From Roseiarcus sp963829505 (GTDB taxonomy: Bacteria; Pseudomonadota; Alphaproteobacteria; Rhizobiales; Beijerinckiaceae), in the NCBI GenBank assembly GCA_963829505.1, contig CAWHIL010000002.1:248001-312000 (forward strand): a DNA stretch of 64,000 bases, in the 5' to 3' direction. Shown piece by piece: positions 26,104 to 34,412 of the stretch. Under the pieces are notes generated by a model. The model was given only the letters and a program-made list of their open reading frames with translations. It did no database searches and had not been told where the DNA came from. The translations under genes and the position numbers were made by a program. Every line of letters begins with the position of its first letter. Position 1 is the first letter of the stretch.

Positions 26104-26223
26104 CCTCGTCCTGAGGAGGCCGCGCCAGCGGCCGTCTCGAAGGACGTCTTTAGACGGACCTCCGCGCGCCGCTGCAACGTCCTTCGAGACGCGTCGCCTT
26201 TGGCGCCGCTCCTCAGGACGAGG
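26104..26223. repeat. Multi-hairpin repeat family A, copy 2
   Basis: CCTCGTCCTGAGGAG at the left and CTCCTCAGGACGAGG at the right enclose GTCTCGAAGGACGT and ACGTCCTTCGAGACGCG, with variable stems (GGCCGCGCCAGCGGCC; GGCGCC). Same architecture as the 24972 copy. Confidence 0.9.
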
Positions 26224-26322
26224 TAGACGGGGAACCCCTCAGAGTTGCGCCGGTCGCGCAAAGAGGAGATCAAAGCTTGTGAAGGCGCCTGAGTTCGAAA
26301 AAAGTTCGACGCCGGCGGGGAC

Positions 26323-26691
26323 GTGTCGGGCGCGGTCGACTGGGATCAGGCGCGGCGCCTCAATCTCGCGGCTCGCCGCGTCAACGTCGACTTTCCGGCA
26401 TGGGTGGTCGAAGCGCTCGACCGCGAGGCCCGCCGCCTCGGCGTGACGCGTCAGTCGCTCGTTTCGCTGGGTGAGATCGAGGCCTTCTTCCAGGGCGACG
26501 TCTATGTCGTCCGCGACGCGATCGTGAACGGCGAGCGGCGGATGCACGCTTTTGGCGACGGCGGCGGCCGCTGGATGTTTTGCGAGTTCGTCTGGCGGGG
26601 CGACCGGATTCGTCCGGTCAGTGTGCGTTATATGCATGACAAGGAAGTCAGGCGCTATGTCCAGGAAATTTCCAGACTTCAAGAGCGATGA
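26323..26691 (+). CDS. BrnT-like toxin with an internal CopG-like segment
   Basis: The 122-residue product looks composite. Residues 5-16 (VDWDQARRLNLA) resemble the start of BrnT. The next part, VNVDFPAWVVEALDREARRL through GVTRQSLV, is a typical CopG/ribbon-helix-helix antitoxin tail. The rest (EIEAFFQGDVYVVRDAIVNG, GDRIRPVSVRYMHDKEVRRY) is the BrnT RNase core. The frame is intact and the next gene is a BrnA-type antitoxin overlapping by 35 bases. The GTG start at 26323 is tentative. It may be an inactivated or altered toxin. Confidence 0.6.
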   Translation: MSGAVDWDQARRLNLAARRVNVDFPAWVVEALDREARRLGVTRQSLVSLGEIEAFFQGDVYVVRDAIVNGERRMHAFGDGGGRWMFCEFVWRGDRIRPVSVRYMHDKEVRRYVQEISRLQER

Positions 26692-26980
26692 CGAGGCCGA
26701 CGCCTGGCTGCAGCGGGCGGACCTTGCGGAATACGACCTATCGGAGATGAAAAAGGTGCGCTTTGAATTGGCGCGCAAGGACGCCTCCATCAGCCTGCGC
26801 CTGCCCGCCGCCCTGCTCGCGACGCTCAGGGCCGAGGCGGCGAAGGCCAACATGCCGACGCAGCGTCTGATCCGCATGCTGATCGAAGCGCAACTGGCGC
26901 AGGCGGGCGCCAAGGCGAAGCGAAAGACCCCGCGCAAGTCGGCGCGTCCGGCGCCGCGCGTGGGCAAGCGGGCGGCGTGA
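26657..26980 (+). CDS. BrnA/CopG-family antitoxin
   Basis: The 107-residue protein starts MSRKFPDFKSDDEADAWLQR, has ADLAEYDLSEMKKVRFELAR and the ribbon-helix-helix DASISLRLPAALLATLRAEA, ending in a basic Lys/Arg/Pro tail. This is the common antitoxin of BrnT-type systems; it would bind the toxin and autoregulate the operon. It overlaps the toxin gene. The SISLRLP strand is the predicted DNA-contact segment. Confidence 0.82.
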   Translation: MSRKFPDFKSDDEADAWLQRADLAEYDLSEMKKVRFELARKDASISLRLPAALLATLRAEAAKANMPTQRLIRMLIEAQLAQAGAKAKRKTPRKSARPAPRVGKRAA

Positions 26981-27219
26981 GGGCTGCTCGCGCCTTACGA
27001 GGGTTGAGCAAGGCGTCACCGCAAGAGCGTCTAAGAGCGACCGGCTAGCAAGATGCCGAGGGCTCGGATCGGATATTTTGCGCCCCATACCGCTATGATA
27101 CTCTGATCGCCGCGGAGAAGGACCCGCAGGTTCCGGTCTGGGACTCCAGCCCGATTGCGGTCAGAGGGGACGAGAATCGTCCGCGTCGGGCGGGAGGCAC
27201 ATACACAGAAAGTGCACAC

Positions 27220-28359
27220 ATGTACGTGAAGCGATTTGAGGTAGCCGGGCTGTTCGGTCGTCAGACCAAGATAGCAGCCGAACTTCATCAAGACCTCAAT
27301 ATTTTTACAGGCCGCAATGGCGCAGGTAAAACTAGTATATTGAAGCTTATTTGGTATACCCTTAGTGGTAATATATTGATCGCACTGCGAGAAGTGCCCT
27401 TTACGCGATTTGAATTGGAAACAGATATTTATAAATGTACCGTCCATCGTCTCGGCCCCTCGAATTGCACAGTTGAGTTTGAGACAGAAGATCGATCGAT
27501 AGTCTTTGAAGATTACGAAGACGAGGATAATCAGCTCTATCGCAGCGCTGAAGATGCAGCGAACGAGGAGCTAGTTGAAATCGGTAGTTCTTTGTTTCTA
27601 TCAACCTTCAGACGCATCGAAGGCGGATTTACGATCACAAGCAAGAGACGCACAAGCCGGCCAAGCGCTGGGTTGGCACCTTAGACAGCGCTCAGACATC
27701 GAGGACGCTCTGATCGAACTTGCCCGAAAATTAAGCAACAAAAGACACGTGTTCGTTTCCTCTATTTCGACGAGCGATGTCGAAACACTCCTGCTCAAAC
27801 GTTATGCCGACTATACTCAAGAATACACTGAATATCAACAGAAAACTTCAGACGAAATTATCGAGACAATAAAACAACACAAGCGCGACAAGGCAGTGAA
27901 TTCTAGCGACAAATCCTCCGATGTACTATTGGATGAGATAAGAACTAAGATCGAGTCTATGGAGGGGCAGCGTGTCGAGATCATGGCACCCATGGACACG
28001 GTTCGGCTAACAGTCGAACGACTCATACGACATACCGGGATTAGCATAGGCCCAAGACTGAGTTTCGGTGACGCAGCGGGCGCGATTACATCGGACCTAC
28101 TTTCTGCTGGCGAAAAGCAAATGCTAAGTTTCATATGTTATAATGCTTTCAACGATAACGCTGTTATTTTTAACGAGACAATAGAGTCGCCCTCGCCTCT
28201 ATCGGGGTCAACTAGGATTTCCTTGTCCGGGTATTTACTGTATATAAATGGTGAATGTGTCGCTATAATAAATTGATTTGAAGTCTTTTGGTTCAATAAC
28301 GTCGGAAATAATTGGCGCTGCCAGTCAACGTGCAGACTAAGCTCTGGTTCGTCTTCGAT
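27220..28359 (+). pseudogene. AAA family ATPase (AriA-like), frameshifted and partly inverted
   Basis: ATG 27220 opens MYVKRFEVAGLFGRQTKIAA with Walker A GRNGAGKTS (residues 31-39) and STFRRIEGGF. The frame then stops; from about 27640-27690 the homologous chain continues one base out of frame (RQRSDIEDALIELARKL, HVFVSSISTSDVETLLLKRY, signature LLSAGEKQMLSF). After NAVIF (28171) the sequence 28172-28359 is reversed: its minus strand encodes IEDEPELSLHVDWQRQLFP and FIIATHSPFIYSKYPDKEI, the Walker B and His-loop region. Reversing those 188 bases restores NAVIF-IEDEPELSLH in frame. The gene is AT-richer than its surroundings. It is paired with a DUF4435 remnant, as in PARIS (AriA/AriB); the assignment is an inference. 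Confidence 0.75.
28172..28359 (-). other. 188-bp inverted segment of the ATPase gene
   Basis: Read on the minus strand this segment encodes Walker B, the D-loop region and THSPFIY of the interrupted ATPase. Both junctions fall so that flipping it joins codon TTT (28169-28171) to ATC and restores frame with TGG at 28361. No inverted repeat is visible at the ends, so a site-specific invertase is not indicated. Confidence 0.72.
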
Positions 28360-28915
28360 GTGGCAGAGAGCACCTCGAGTAGTCTTCATTGCTGATAGAG
28401 ACCTATGGGTCCACGTTGGAACGCCAGATGAATACAACTCAGATCAACTAATTCTGACTGATGGACATTCCATAGAGAACGACGTGTTTCGCGACGGTCA
28501 GTTTATGAGGATCATGGACGCTACTGAGAAGGAAGCATTTACGAAGGAAATTCTTCGCTTCTCTCATTGGTACGTACACTGCATCACCAAACTGATGCGA
28601 GAAGAGTCACATACAAATGAACAACTCGCGACGCATGCTAATCACATATTAGACAATCAAGAGACGATGGTGGAACCTTATGTCACGTTAGAAGGGGCGG
28701 ATGGACATGAGCTATACAAGGAGATTACGGACAGTTTTGAAAGATTGTTGAGAGGCAAGTCCTTAATGGAAATATTCATGAGACACGTCTCTTACAAAGG
28801 TAGGCGAGTGCGGCATAGGAACGATGCGTTGCTAGAGAAGGTGGCCGCGTGCCCTGGACCGCTACTAAATCGCATTTTTGAACGAGTAGGTGCCGCAGTG
28901 GCAGCGGAAGCTTAA
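28358..28915 (+). pseudogene. DUF4435 (TOPRIM-like, AriB-type) remnant
   Basis: The frame encodes RVVFIADRDLWVHVGTPDEY and LILTDGHSIENDVFRDGQFM, which resemble the central part of DUF4435 (acidic DRD and T-D-siEN motifs), then a helical C-terminal part ending at TAA 28913-28915. The N-terminal section with the VEG..D glutamate expected for the TOPRIM-like core is not seen; upstream lies the inverted ATPase segment. After reversing that inversion, the ATPase frame runs straight into this one, so a deletion may have fused them. Likely nonfunctional as sequenced. Confidence 0.62.
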
Positions 28916-29118
28916 ATAAGCGCATTTCAAAGACCTTTAGGAGGGCGTTTTTGCCTCCGGCCTGTTGCACAGACAAAGTCATGTCTGAAAATATATTCTC
29001 TAACTGCCGAAAGACGACTAACATCGTCGTCGCCCTCGACAATCACGGTGGGGAGGACGGATCTTTCGATCGCCGAAAACAACTCTTCCGGGGTGAGCGA
29101 CGGCTCGCTTCTAAGATC

Positions 29119-32100
29119 TTACCCCGCCTCCAGCATCTGCTCGGCCTCCGCAAGCTCCACCGACACGATCTGGCTGACCCCGCGCTCGGCCATCGTCACG
29201 CCGAAGAGCCGGTCCATGCGGGCCATGGTGATGGGGTTGTGGGTGATGGTGACGAAGCGGGTGTCGGCGCGCTTGCGCATCTCTTCCAGCAAATCGCAGA
29301 AGCGCTCGATGTTGTAGTCGTCGAGCGGCGCGTCGACCTCGTCGAGCACGCAGATCGGCGACGGATTCGTCAGGAACACCGCAAAGATCAGCGCCATCGC
29401 CGTCAGCGCCTGCTCGCCGCCGGAGAGCAGCGTCAGCGTCTGCGGCTTCTTGCCCGGCGGCCGGGCGATCAGTTCGAGACCCGCCTCCAGCGGATCGTCG
29501 CTCTCGACAAGCTGAAGCTCCGCCTCGCCGCCCTCGAACAGCGTCGCGAACAGGCTCTTGAAATGGCCGTTGACCACGTCGAAGGCGGCGATCAGCCGCT
29601 CGCGCCCCTCCTGATTGAGCGAGCCGATGGCGCCGCGCAGCTTGCGGATCGCCTCCGTCAGATCGTCGCGCTCGGCGATCAGTTTCGCCCGCGCCCCCTC
29701 GACCTCGGCAAGCTCCTCGTCGGCGCGCAAATTCACCGCGCCGAGGCGCTCGCGCTCCTGCCGCAGATGCTCGAGTTTCCGCGCGACATCGGCCAGCGCC
29801 GGCAGCACGGCCCCCGCCGCGACGCCGCCGAGCGCGGCAAGCCCTTCCGGCCCGGCGTCGAGGTCGCTCTCGATGGCGCGCTTCAGTTCGGTCTGGCGGG
29901 CGCGCGAAGCCTCGACGCGCGCTTCCGACGCGGCGCGCGCCTCGCGCGCTTCGCCCATTGCGGTGAGCGCCTCGCGCGCCGCGCGGTCGGCCTGGCCGAG
30001 CGCGGTCTCGGCGAGCGCCAGCGCGTCCGCCGCCTCCTTGCGCGCGGCCTCGGCGGACGCGAACTCGTCGCCGAGCGCATGGCGCCTGCGGTGGAATTCG
30101 CCCGGCGCATCGGCAAGGCTTTCGCTCTCGGCCTGCGTCGCCGCGCGGCGCTCGGCGATCTCGGCGATCTGCGTCTCGGCCTTGGCTTGCCGCATCTCCC
30201 ACGAAGCGCGGTCGGCCTCGATCGCCTTGCGCCTTGCGCGCCGCGCCTCGGCCTCGCGGGAGAGCGCCTGCGCCTCGGCGCGCGCCTCGGCATGGGCGGC
30301 GCGCAAGGTTCCGGCCGCGCCGCGCGCCGCGTCGAGCCGCGCCGCAAGCGCCTCGCCCGGCTCGAGGCCGGCTAGCGCCGCCTCGGCGCGCGCCTTGCGT
30401 TCGCTCGCTTCGTCGCGCGTGGTTCTGGCGCGCGACGCCGCCTCTTCGAGCGCCGCGAGGCGCGTCATCGTCTCGGCCTGCCGGCGTTCGCTCTGAGCCA
30501 GCGCTGCGCGGGCGGCGTCGAGCGCCGTGCGGGCGGGGCGAACGCGCCCGCGCGCCTCGGTCTCGCTCGCCGCGGCGTCCGTCAAGGCGGAAGCGGCCTG
30601 AGCCGCCCCGGCGCGCGCGGCCTCGGCGACCTGTCGCGCGGCCTCGGCCTCGCGCTCGAGATCGCCGAGCCGGTTCTTCTCGAAGAGCCTGCGCGCGGCC
30701 GGCGTCGGCGCCTCGGCCGCCGCGACGAAGCCGTCCCAGCGCCAGAGGTCGCCTTCGACCGAGACGAGCCGCTGGCCGACTTCGAGGAAGGCGGCGTACC
30801 GGTCGCCGTCGGCGCGGCCGACGACGCCGACCTGGGCGAGACGCCGCGCCAGCGCCGGCGGCGCGACGACATGGGCGGCAAGCGGCGCGACGCCGTCGGG
30901 AAGCGTGGGGTCGGCGCCGACGCCCGGCAGATAGGACCAGTGGGCGGGCGCCTCCTCGTCGGCCGGCGCCTCGAGATCGTCGCCAAGCGCCGCGCCAAGC
31001 GCCGCCTCGTAGCCGCGCGCGACGCTGATCGCATCGACCACCGGCGCAAAGCGCGCATCGGCGCGCGGCGCGAGCAGGCCGCGCAGCGTGCGCGCCTCGG
31101 TGTCGAGCGCCTGCGCCTTGCGCTCGGCCTCGGCGAGCGGGGCGCGCGTCTCGGCCTCGGCGTCGCGGGCGTGGCGCACCCGCTCCTCGGCGGCGAGCGC
31201 GGCGGCCTCGGCCGCCTCGAGCGCCGTCGCCAGCAGACCTGCCTCCTCGGCGCGGCGCGCCCGCTCGCCGTCGCCGGCGCTTGCGGCGCGATGTGCGCCA
31301 AGGTCGCGCTCGATGCGCTCGCATTCGGCCTCGAACTTGATGAGACGCCGCGCCTCCTCGGCCGCGCCCGCGCCGAAGGCGTTGCGGCGCGCGTTGAGGT
31401 CGGACGAGGCGGCCTGCGCTGCGGCGAGTTCCGCCTCGGCTCCGCCGAGCGCCTGGGCCGCCTGGGCCTCTCGCGCTCGCGCCGCCTCCGCCGCCTCGCC
31501 CGCGCCGTCGAGCGCAATCACGAGATCTTCGTCCTCCGCCGCGAGGCGGGCGAGAACCGACGCGGCGTCGGCGACCTGGGCCTCCTCGCGTTCGCCGTCG
31601 GCCTGAAGCTGCGCGAGGCGGCGCTCGAGCTCGGCCCGGCGCTCAGACGCGCGCTTTTCCTCCGCCTCGAGCGTCTCTCTGGCGAGCGTGATGCGCTGCA
31701 GCGCCGCGGCCTTTCGCGCTTCCGCCTCGCGCAAGGGCGGCAGATCGGCTGCGGCCAGCGCCTGCCTCCGCGCCGCCTCGCCCTGTGCGCGGGTCCGTTC
31801 GGCGACCGCCAGAAGATCGGCGTCGAGCGTCCGCGCGGCCTCGGCGCACGCCGCCTCGCATTCGCGCCAGGCCACGAGGTGGGCGAGCGCCTCATGCCGG
31901 CGGAGATCGGCTGCGAGATTGCGGTAGCGGCTCGCCTGACGCGCCTGGCGCTTCAGCGCCTCGACCTGCACGTCCATCTGCTTCAGCACGTCCTCGACGC
32001 GCAGAAGATTGTCCTCCGCCCCCTTGAGGCGCAGTTCCGCCTCGTGGCGGCGCGAGTGGAGGCCGGAGACGCCGGCCGCCTCCTCAAGGATGAGCCGGCG

Positions 32101-32577
32101 CGCCTGGGGTTTCGCCGCGATGATCTCGCCGATCTGCCCCTGCCGCACGAGCGAAGGCGAGCGCGCTCCCGTTGAGGCGTCGGCGAACAGAAGCTGCACG
32201 TCTCGCGCGCGGACCTCGCGGCCGTTGACGCGATAGGTCGAGCCTTCCTCGCGCTCGATCCGCCGCGTCACCTCGATCAACTCGTGATCGTTGAAGGCGG
32301 CCGGCGCCCGGCGGTCGGAATTGTCGAGCAGGATGCCGACTTCGGCGTTGTTGCGCGCCGGCCTTTTGCCCGAGCCCGAGAAGATGACGTCGTCCATCCC
32401 CGAGCCGCGCATGGCCTTGTACGAGCTCTCGCCCATCACCCAGCGCAGAGCCTCGACGAGATTGGACTTGCCGCAGCCGTTCGGGCCGACGACGCCGGTC
32501 AGGCCCGGCTCGATCTTGAACTCGGCCTGATCGCAGAAGCTCTTGAAGCCGGTGAGGCGCAGGCGGTCGAATTTCAT
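29119..32577 (-). CDS. smc: Chromosome segregation protein SMC
   Basis: The 1152-residue SMC ATPase condenses and segregates chromosomes with ScpA and ScpB. MKFDRLRLTGFKSFCDQAEF and Walker A GVVGPNGCGKSNLVEALRWV open the head. Two long Ala/Glu/Arg-rich coiled coils flank the hinge near residues 500-600. The C-terminal head has LLSGGEQALTAMALIFAVFL, Walker B PICVLDEVDAPLDDYNIERF and FVTITHNPITMARMDRLFGV. The ATG at 32577 is chosen because FDRLRLTGFKSF is the conserved start; the frame is open to 32724. The long antisense open frames across it are GC artefacts. Confidence 0.97.
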   Translation of the reverse strand: MKFDRLRLTGFKSFCDQAEFKIEPGLTGVVGPNGCGKSNLVEALRWVMGESSYKAMRGSGMDDVIFSGSGKRPARNNAEVGILLDNSDRRAPAAFNDHELIEVTRRIEREEGSTYRVNGREVRARDVQLLFADASTGARSPSLVRQGQIGEIIAAKPQARRLILEEAAGVSGLHSRRHEAELRLKGAEDNLLRVEDVLKQMDVQVEALKRQARQASRYRNLAADLRRHEALAHLVAWRECEAACAEAARTLDADLLAVAERTRAQGEAARRQALAAADLPPLREAEARKAAALQRITLARETLEAEEKRASERRAELERRLAQLQADGEREEAQVADAASVLARLAAEDEDLVIALDGAGEAAEAARAREAQAAQALGGAEAELAAAQAASSDLNARRNAFGAGAAEEARRLIKFEAECERIERDLGAHRAASAGDGERARRAEEAGLLATALEAAEAAALAAEERVRHARDAEAETRAPLAEAERKAQALDTEARTLRGLLAPRADARFAPVVDAISVARGYEAALGAALGDDLEAPADEEAPAHWSYLPGVGADPTLPDGVAPLAAHVVAPPALARRLAQVGVVGRADGDRYAAFLEVGQRLVSVEGDLWRWDGFVAAAEAPTPAARRLFEKNRLGDLEREAEAARQVAEAARAGAAQAASALTDAAASETEARGRVRPARTALDAARAALAQSERRQAETMTRLAALEEAASRARTTRDEASERKARAEAALAGLEPGEALAARLDAARGAAGTLRAAHAEARAEAQALSREAEARRARRKAIEADRASWEMRQAKAETQIAEIAERRAATQAESESLADAPGEFHRRRHALGDEFASAEAARKEAADALALAETALGQADRAAREALTAMGEAREARAASEARVEASRARQTELKRAIESDLDAGPEGLAALGGVAAGAVLPALADVARKLEHLRQERERLGAVNLRADEELAEVEGARAKLIAERDDLTEAIRKLRGAIGSLNQEGRERLIAAFDVVNGHFKSLFATLFEGGEAELQLVESDDPLEAGLELIARPPGKKPQTLTLLSGGEQALTAMALIFAVFLTNPSPICVLDEVDAPLDDYNIERFCDLLEEMRKRADTRFVTITHNPITMARMDRLFGVTMAERGVSQIVSVELAEAEQMLEAG

Positions 32578-32816
32578 TGCGTTGCTCGCTTGGGCGTCGC
32601 CCGGGCGCCGTGCGGCAGGGCCCCGGCCCCGCTCGCTTCTTTGATTTCCGCGCGCTCTTCGCGAAAAACCGGCGTCGCCGCGCGCTCTTGCCGACGGAGA
32701 CGGGCGAGCGACGCATTGCGCCACACGAACGAGTCACCCTGATTCATGAGAGGATTAGCGGCCACAAGGACCCGGCGCAATCAACCCCGGGCGCATCAAA
32801 AAGGTGTGCGAAACGG

Positions 32817-33452
32817 TCATTTCGCCTGCGGGACCAGGATTTTGTCGAACGTGTCGAGCGTCTGCCCGCCTTCGAGGCGCTGACCGCCGACGAAGAAGGT
32901 CGGCGTCGCCCTGACGCCGAGATCCGTGTTGGCGCGGTCGCGCTCCGCCTTCACCTTCTGAAGCAGCGCGTCGTTCTTGAGGCAGGCGTCGAAGTCCGCG
33001 CCCGACATGCCGGCGGCGGTCATCTCATCCTTGAGCCTGGCGAGCGCATCGGCGGCGAAGGCCCAGTCGGCCTGATGGTCGAAGAGCCGGTCGACGACGG
33101 CGTTGCGTTTGTCGTCGCCGGCGCAGCGCGCCTGCATAAAGGCGACGATGGCGAGGGCGTCGATCGGGAATTCGCGCAGAACGAACTTCGCCTTGCCGGT
33201 ATCGACGTATTTCGCCTTGAGCGCCGGCCACACGTCGGCGTGAAAGGCCGCGCAATGGCTGCAGGTCAGCGACGCATATTCGACGATGGTCGCGGGCGCG
33301 TCCGGCTTGCCGATCACGACGTCGGGCAGCGCCGGCGCCGCCGCGAGCGCCGCCGTCTGGGCAGGCGAGAGCGCGTCGGCGGACGACGCCGCCGGCAGGA
33401 GCAGGAGGAGTGCGGCGAGGGCCGCGAGGGGGAGGCGCGGAAGCAGGGACAT
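32817..33452 (-). CDS. DsbA-family thiol:disulfide protein
   Basis: This exported thioredoxin-fold protein of 211 residues has the signal peptide MSLLPRLPLAALAALLLLLP. After VVIGKPDAPATIVEYASLTC comes the redox motif as CSHC (CxxC) and, near the end, the cis-Pro region GVRATPTFFVGGQRLEGGQ. It belongs to the DsbA/BdbD-like group found beside smc in many Hyphomicrobiales, where it probably oxidises or isomerises periplasmic thiols. The frame is open to 33512; ATG 33452 places the signal peptide properly. Confidence 0.9.
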   Translation of the reverse strand: MSLLPRLPLAALAALLLLLPAASSADALSPAQTAALAAAPALPDVVIGKPDAPATIVEYASLTCSHCAAFHADVWPALKAKYVDTGKAKFVLREFPIDALAIVAFMQARCAGDDKRNAVVDRLFDHQADWAFAADALARLKDEMTAAGMSGADFDACLKNDALLQKVKAERDRANTDLGVRATPTFFVGGQRLEGGQTLDTFDKILVPQAK

Positions 33453-33600
33453 CGGGACAGGCTCGAACTCGGCGGGGATCTGGATCGTACAGGCCCCCAA
33501 GGGAGGCGGCAATTACGCGACGCCTGCGACAAATACTTTGTGAAAAACAGAATTGCTGATATGTTCTTTTCCTGGTGAAAACAAACTCAGGAACTGCCCC

Positions 33601-33927
33601 ATGTCGTGCGTAGCACCCGACCCCCTCGCAGAAGCCGATTCCAGAATGCCCGGGGAGGACGCCGAATGGGACCCGGCCGAGGCGACGCAGGCGTGGCGCG
33701 AGGCGACGCTCGCGGCCCTCGACGCCTGGATCGAGGAAGAGGAGCGCATGATCGCCGAGATCGAACGGTGGATCGAGGCGGCGGAGGCTGTCACGAGGCC
33801 CCCGGCGTCGAAACGACTGGATTTTGGTCTCGAAGCGTTGAGAACGAACATTTGCGGCGCGCCGGCCGCGCAGCCTGCCGCGACGGGGCCGGCGCGGCCG
33901 GCGAGCCCCCGTGACGATCGCCCGTAA
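33601..33927 (+). CDS. Hypothetical protein, 108 aa
   Basis: An acidic helical stretch (EEEERMIAEIERWIEAAEAV) with LDAWIE and regular heptad spacing suggests a short coiled coil. The C-terminal third is Ala/Pro-rich and low complexity. AGGAACTG before ATG 33601 may be the ribosome-binding site; the frame is open upstream to 33553. No family is recognised. The gene is divergent from dsbA and followed by a family A repeat 22 bases later. Confidence 0.5.
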   Translation: MSCVAPDPLAEADSRMPGEDAEWDPAEATQAWREATLAALDAWIEEEERMIAEIERWIEAAEAVTRPPASKRLDFGLEALRTNICGAPAAQPAATGPARPASPRDDRP

Positions 33928-33949
33928 CGCCCAGGCGGACCAGTTCATC

Positions 33950-34057
33950 GACCTCGTGCCTCGAGGAGCGGCGCCGCAAGGCGACGCGTCTCGAAGGACG
34001 TTTTCGTGGGCCAAACGTCCTTCGAGACGCCTGCTTCGGAGGCTCCTCAGGACGAGG
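33950..34057. repeat. Multi-hairpin repeat family A, copy 3
   Basis: CCTCGTGCCTCGAGGAG and CTCCTCAGGACGAGG form the outer arms, and CGTCTCGAAGGACGTTT with AACGTCCTTCGAGACG the inner arms. The left outer arm has diverged from the consensus CCTCGTCCTGAGGAG. Confidence 0.88.
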
Positions 34058-34182
34058 TCAGTGGTTGGATCGGTACCACCTCGGGAGTTACGATCGCCCG
34101 GAAGATCCGCTGCAAGCCGTTGAAAACGCAGAATCCACGCCCGAGCGTCAGCCACGCGGAAGCGAAGAAGGCTTTCAGGGAC

Positions 34183-34348
34183 GTAACTCCCAAGGTGGGC
34201 TTCTTAACACCGCCCTCGTCCTGAGGAGCCCGCGAAGCGGGCGTCTCGAAGGACGTTCGCCGGGCCCTGGAATTGTCCTTCGAGACGCGTCGCCAAAGGC
34301 GACGCTCCTCAGGACGAGGTCGATGAAGTGGCCCTCCTTGGGAGTTAC
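34183..34348. repeat. 13-bp perfect inverted repeat around a family A element
   Basis: GTAACTCCCAAGG at 34183-34195 and its exact complement CCTTGGGAGTTAC at 34336-34348 flank copy 4 at 18 and 16 bases distance. The symmetry suggests that the family A element sits in the middle of a larger composite palindrome. Confidence 0.7.
34214..34319. repeat. Multi-hairpin repeat family A, copy 4
   Basis: CCTCGTCCTGAGGAG with CCCGCGAAGCGGG stem on the left and GCGTCGCCAAAGGCGACGC stem with CTCCTCAGGACGAGG on the right; inner arms CGTCTCGAAGGACG and GTCCTTCGAGACG. This is the most regular copy. Confidence 0.92.
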
Positions 34349-34412
34349 TCAGGGACACGTTTTGGCGCCCAAGCCCTTGATATCGGCCCGGCGTGACAAA
34401 ACGCGCGCGGCG

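Larger units (their letters stand above)
25537..26322. other. Long intergenic region with repeats
   Basis: No convincing gene lies in these 786 bases. They hold a four-unit AACAGGG tandem array (25928-26012), a fragment GCTCGCAATGACGGC (26077-26091) of the repeat family seen at 60.7 kb, and a full family A element (26104-26223). Several open frames cross it, but they are translations of repeats. Confidence 0.8.
33928..34412. other. Intergenic region with two family A repeats
   Basis: No gene is visible here. Besides the two multi-hairpin elements there is an outer inverted repeat GTAACTCCCAAGG (34183-34195) and CCTTGGGAGTTAC (34336-34348) that brackets the second element. Confidence 0.75.

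Noticed and set aside
27060..27219. Upstream extension of the ATPase frame (PYRYDTLIAAEKDPQVPVWD...)
   Set aside because: The frame is open before 27220 but has no usable start codon and changes to GC-rich composition. It may be a remnant of another gene, but nothing supports a call.
28172..28359. Invertase-controlled phase switch
   Set aside because: No inverted repeats flank the reversed segment and no recombinase gene is in the window. The inversion itself is reported, but the switch model is not supported.
28960..28990. IS-end-like sequence (CCTGTTGCACAGACAAAG) at the right edge of the AT-rich island
   Set aside because: It only loosely resembles ends of some insertion sequences; there is no transposase, matching partner end or target duplication that I can see.
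29111..31324. Large Arg/Ala-rich open frames overlapping smc on both strands
   Set aside because: They are alternative readings of the SMC coiled-coil codons and have no ribosome-binding site or domain.
33558..33582. LexA-type SOS box before the 108-aa gene
   Set aside because: GTTCTTTTCCTGGTG has only one good half-site of the alphaproteobacterial GTTC-N7-GTTC pattern.
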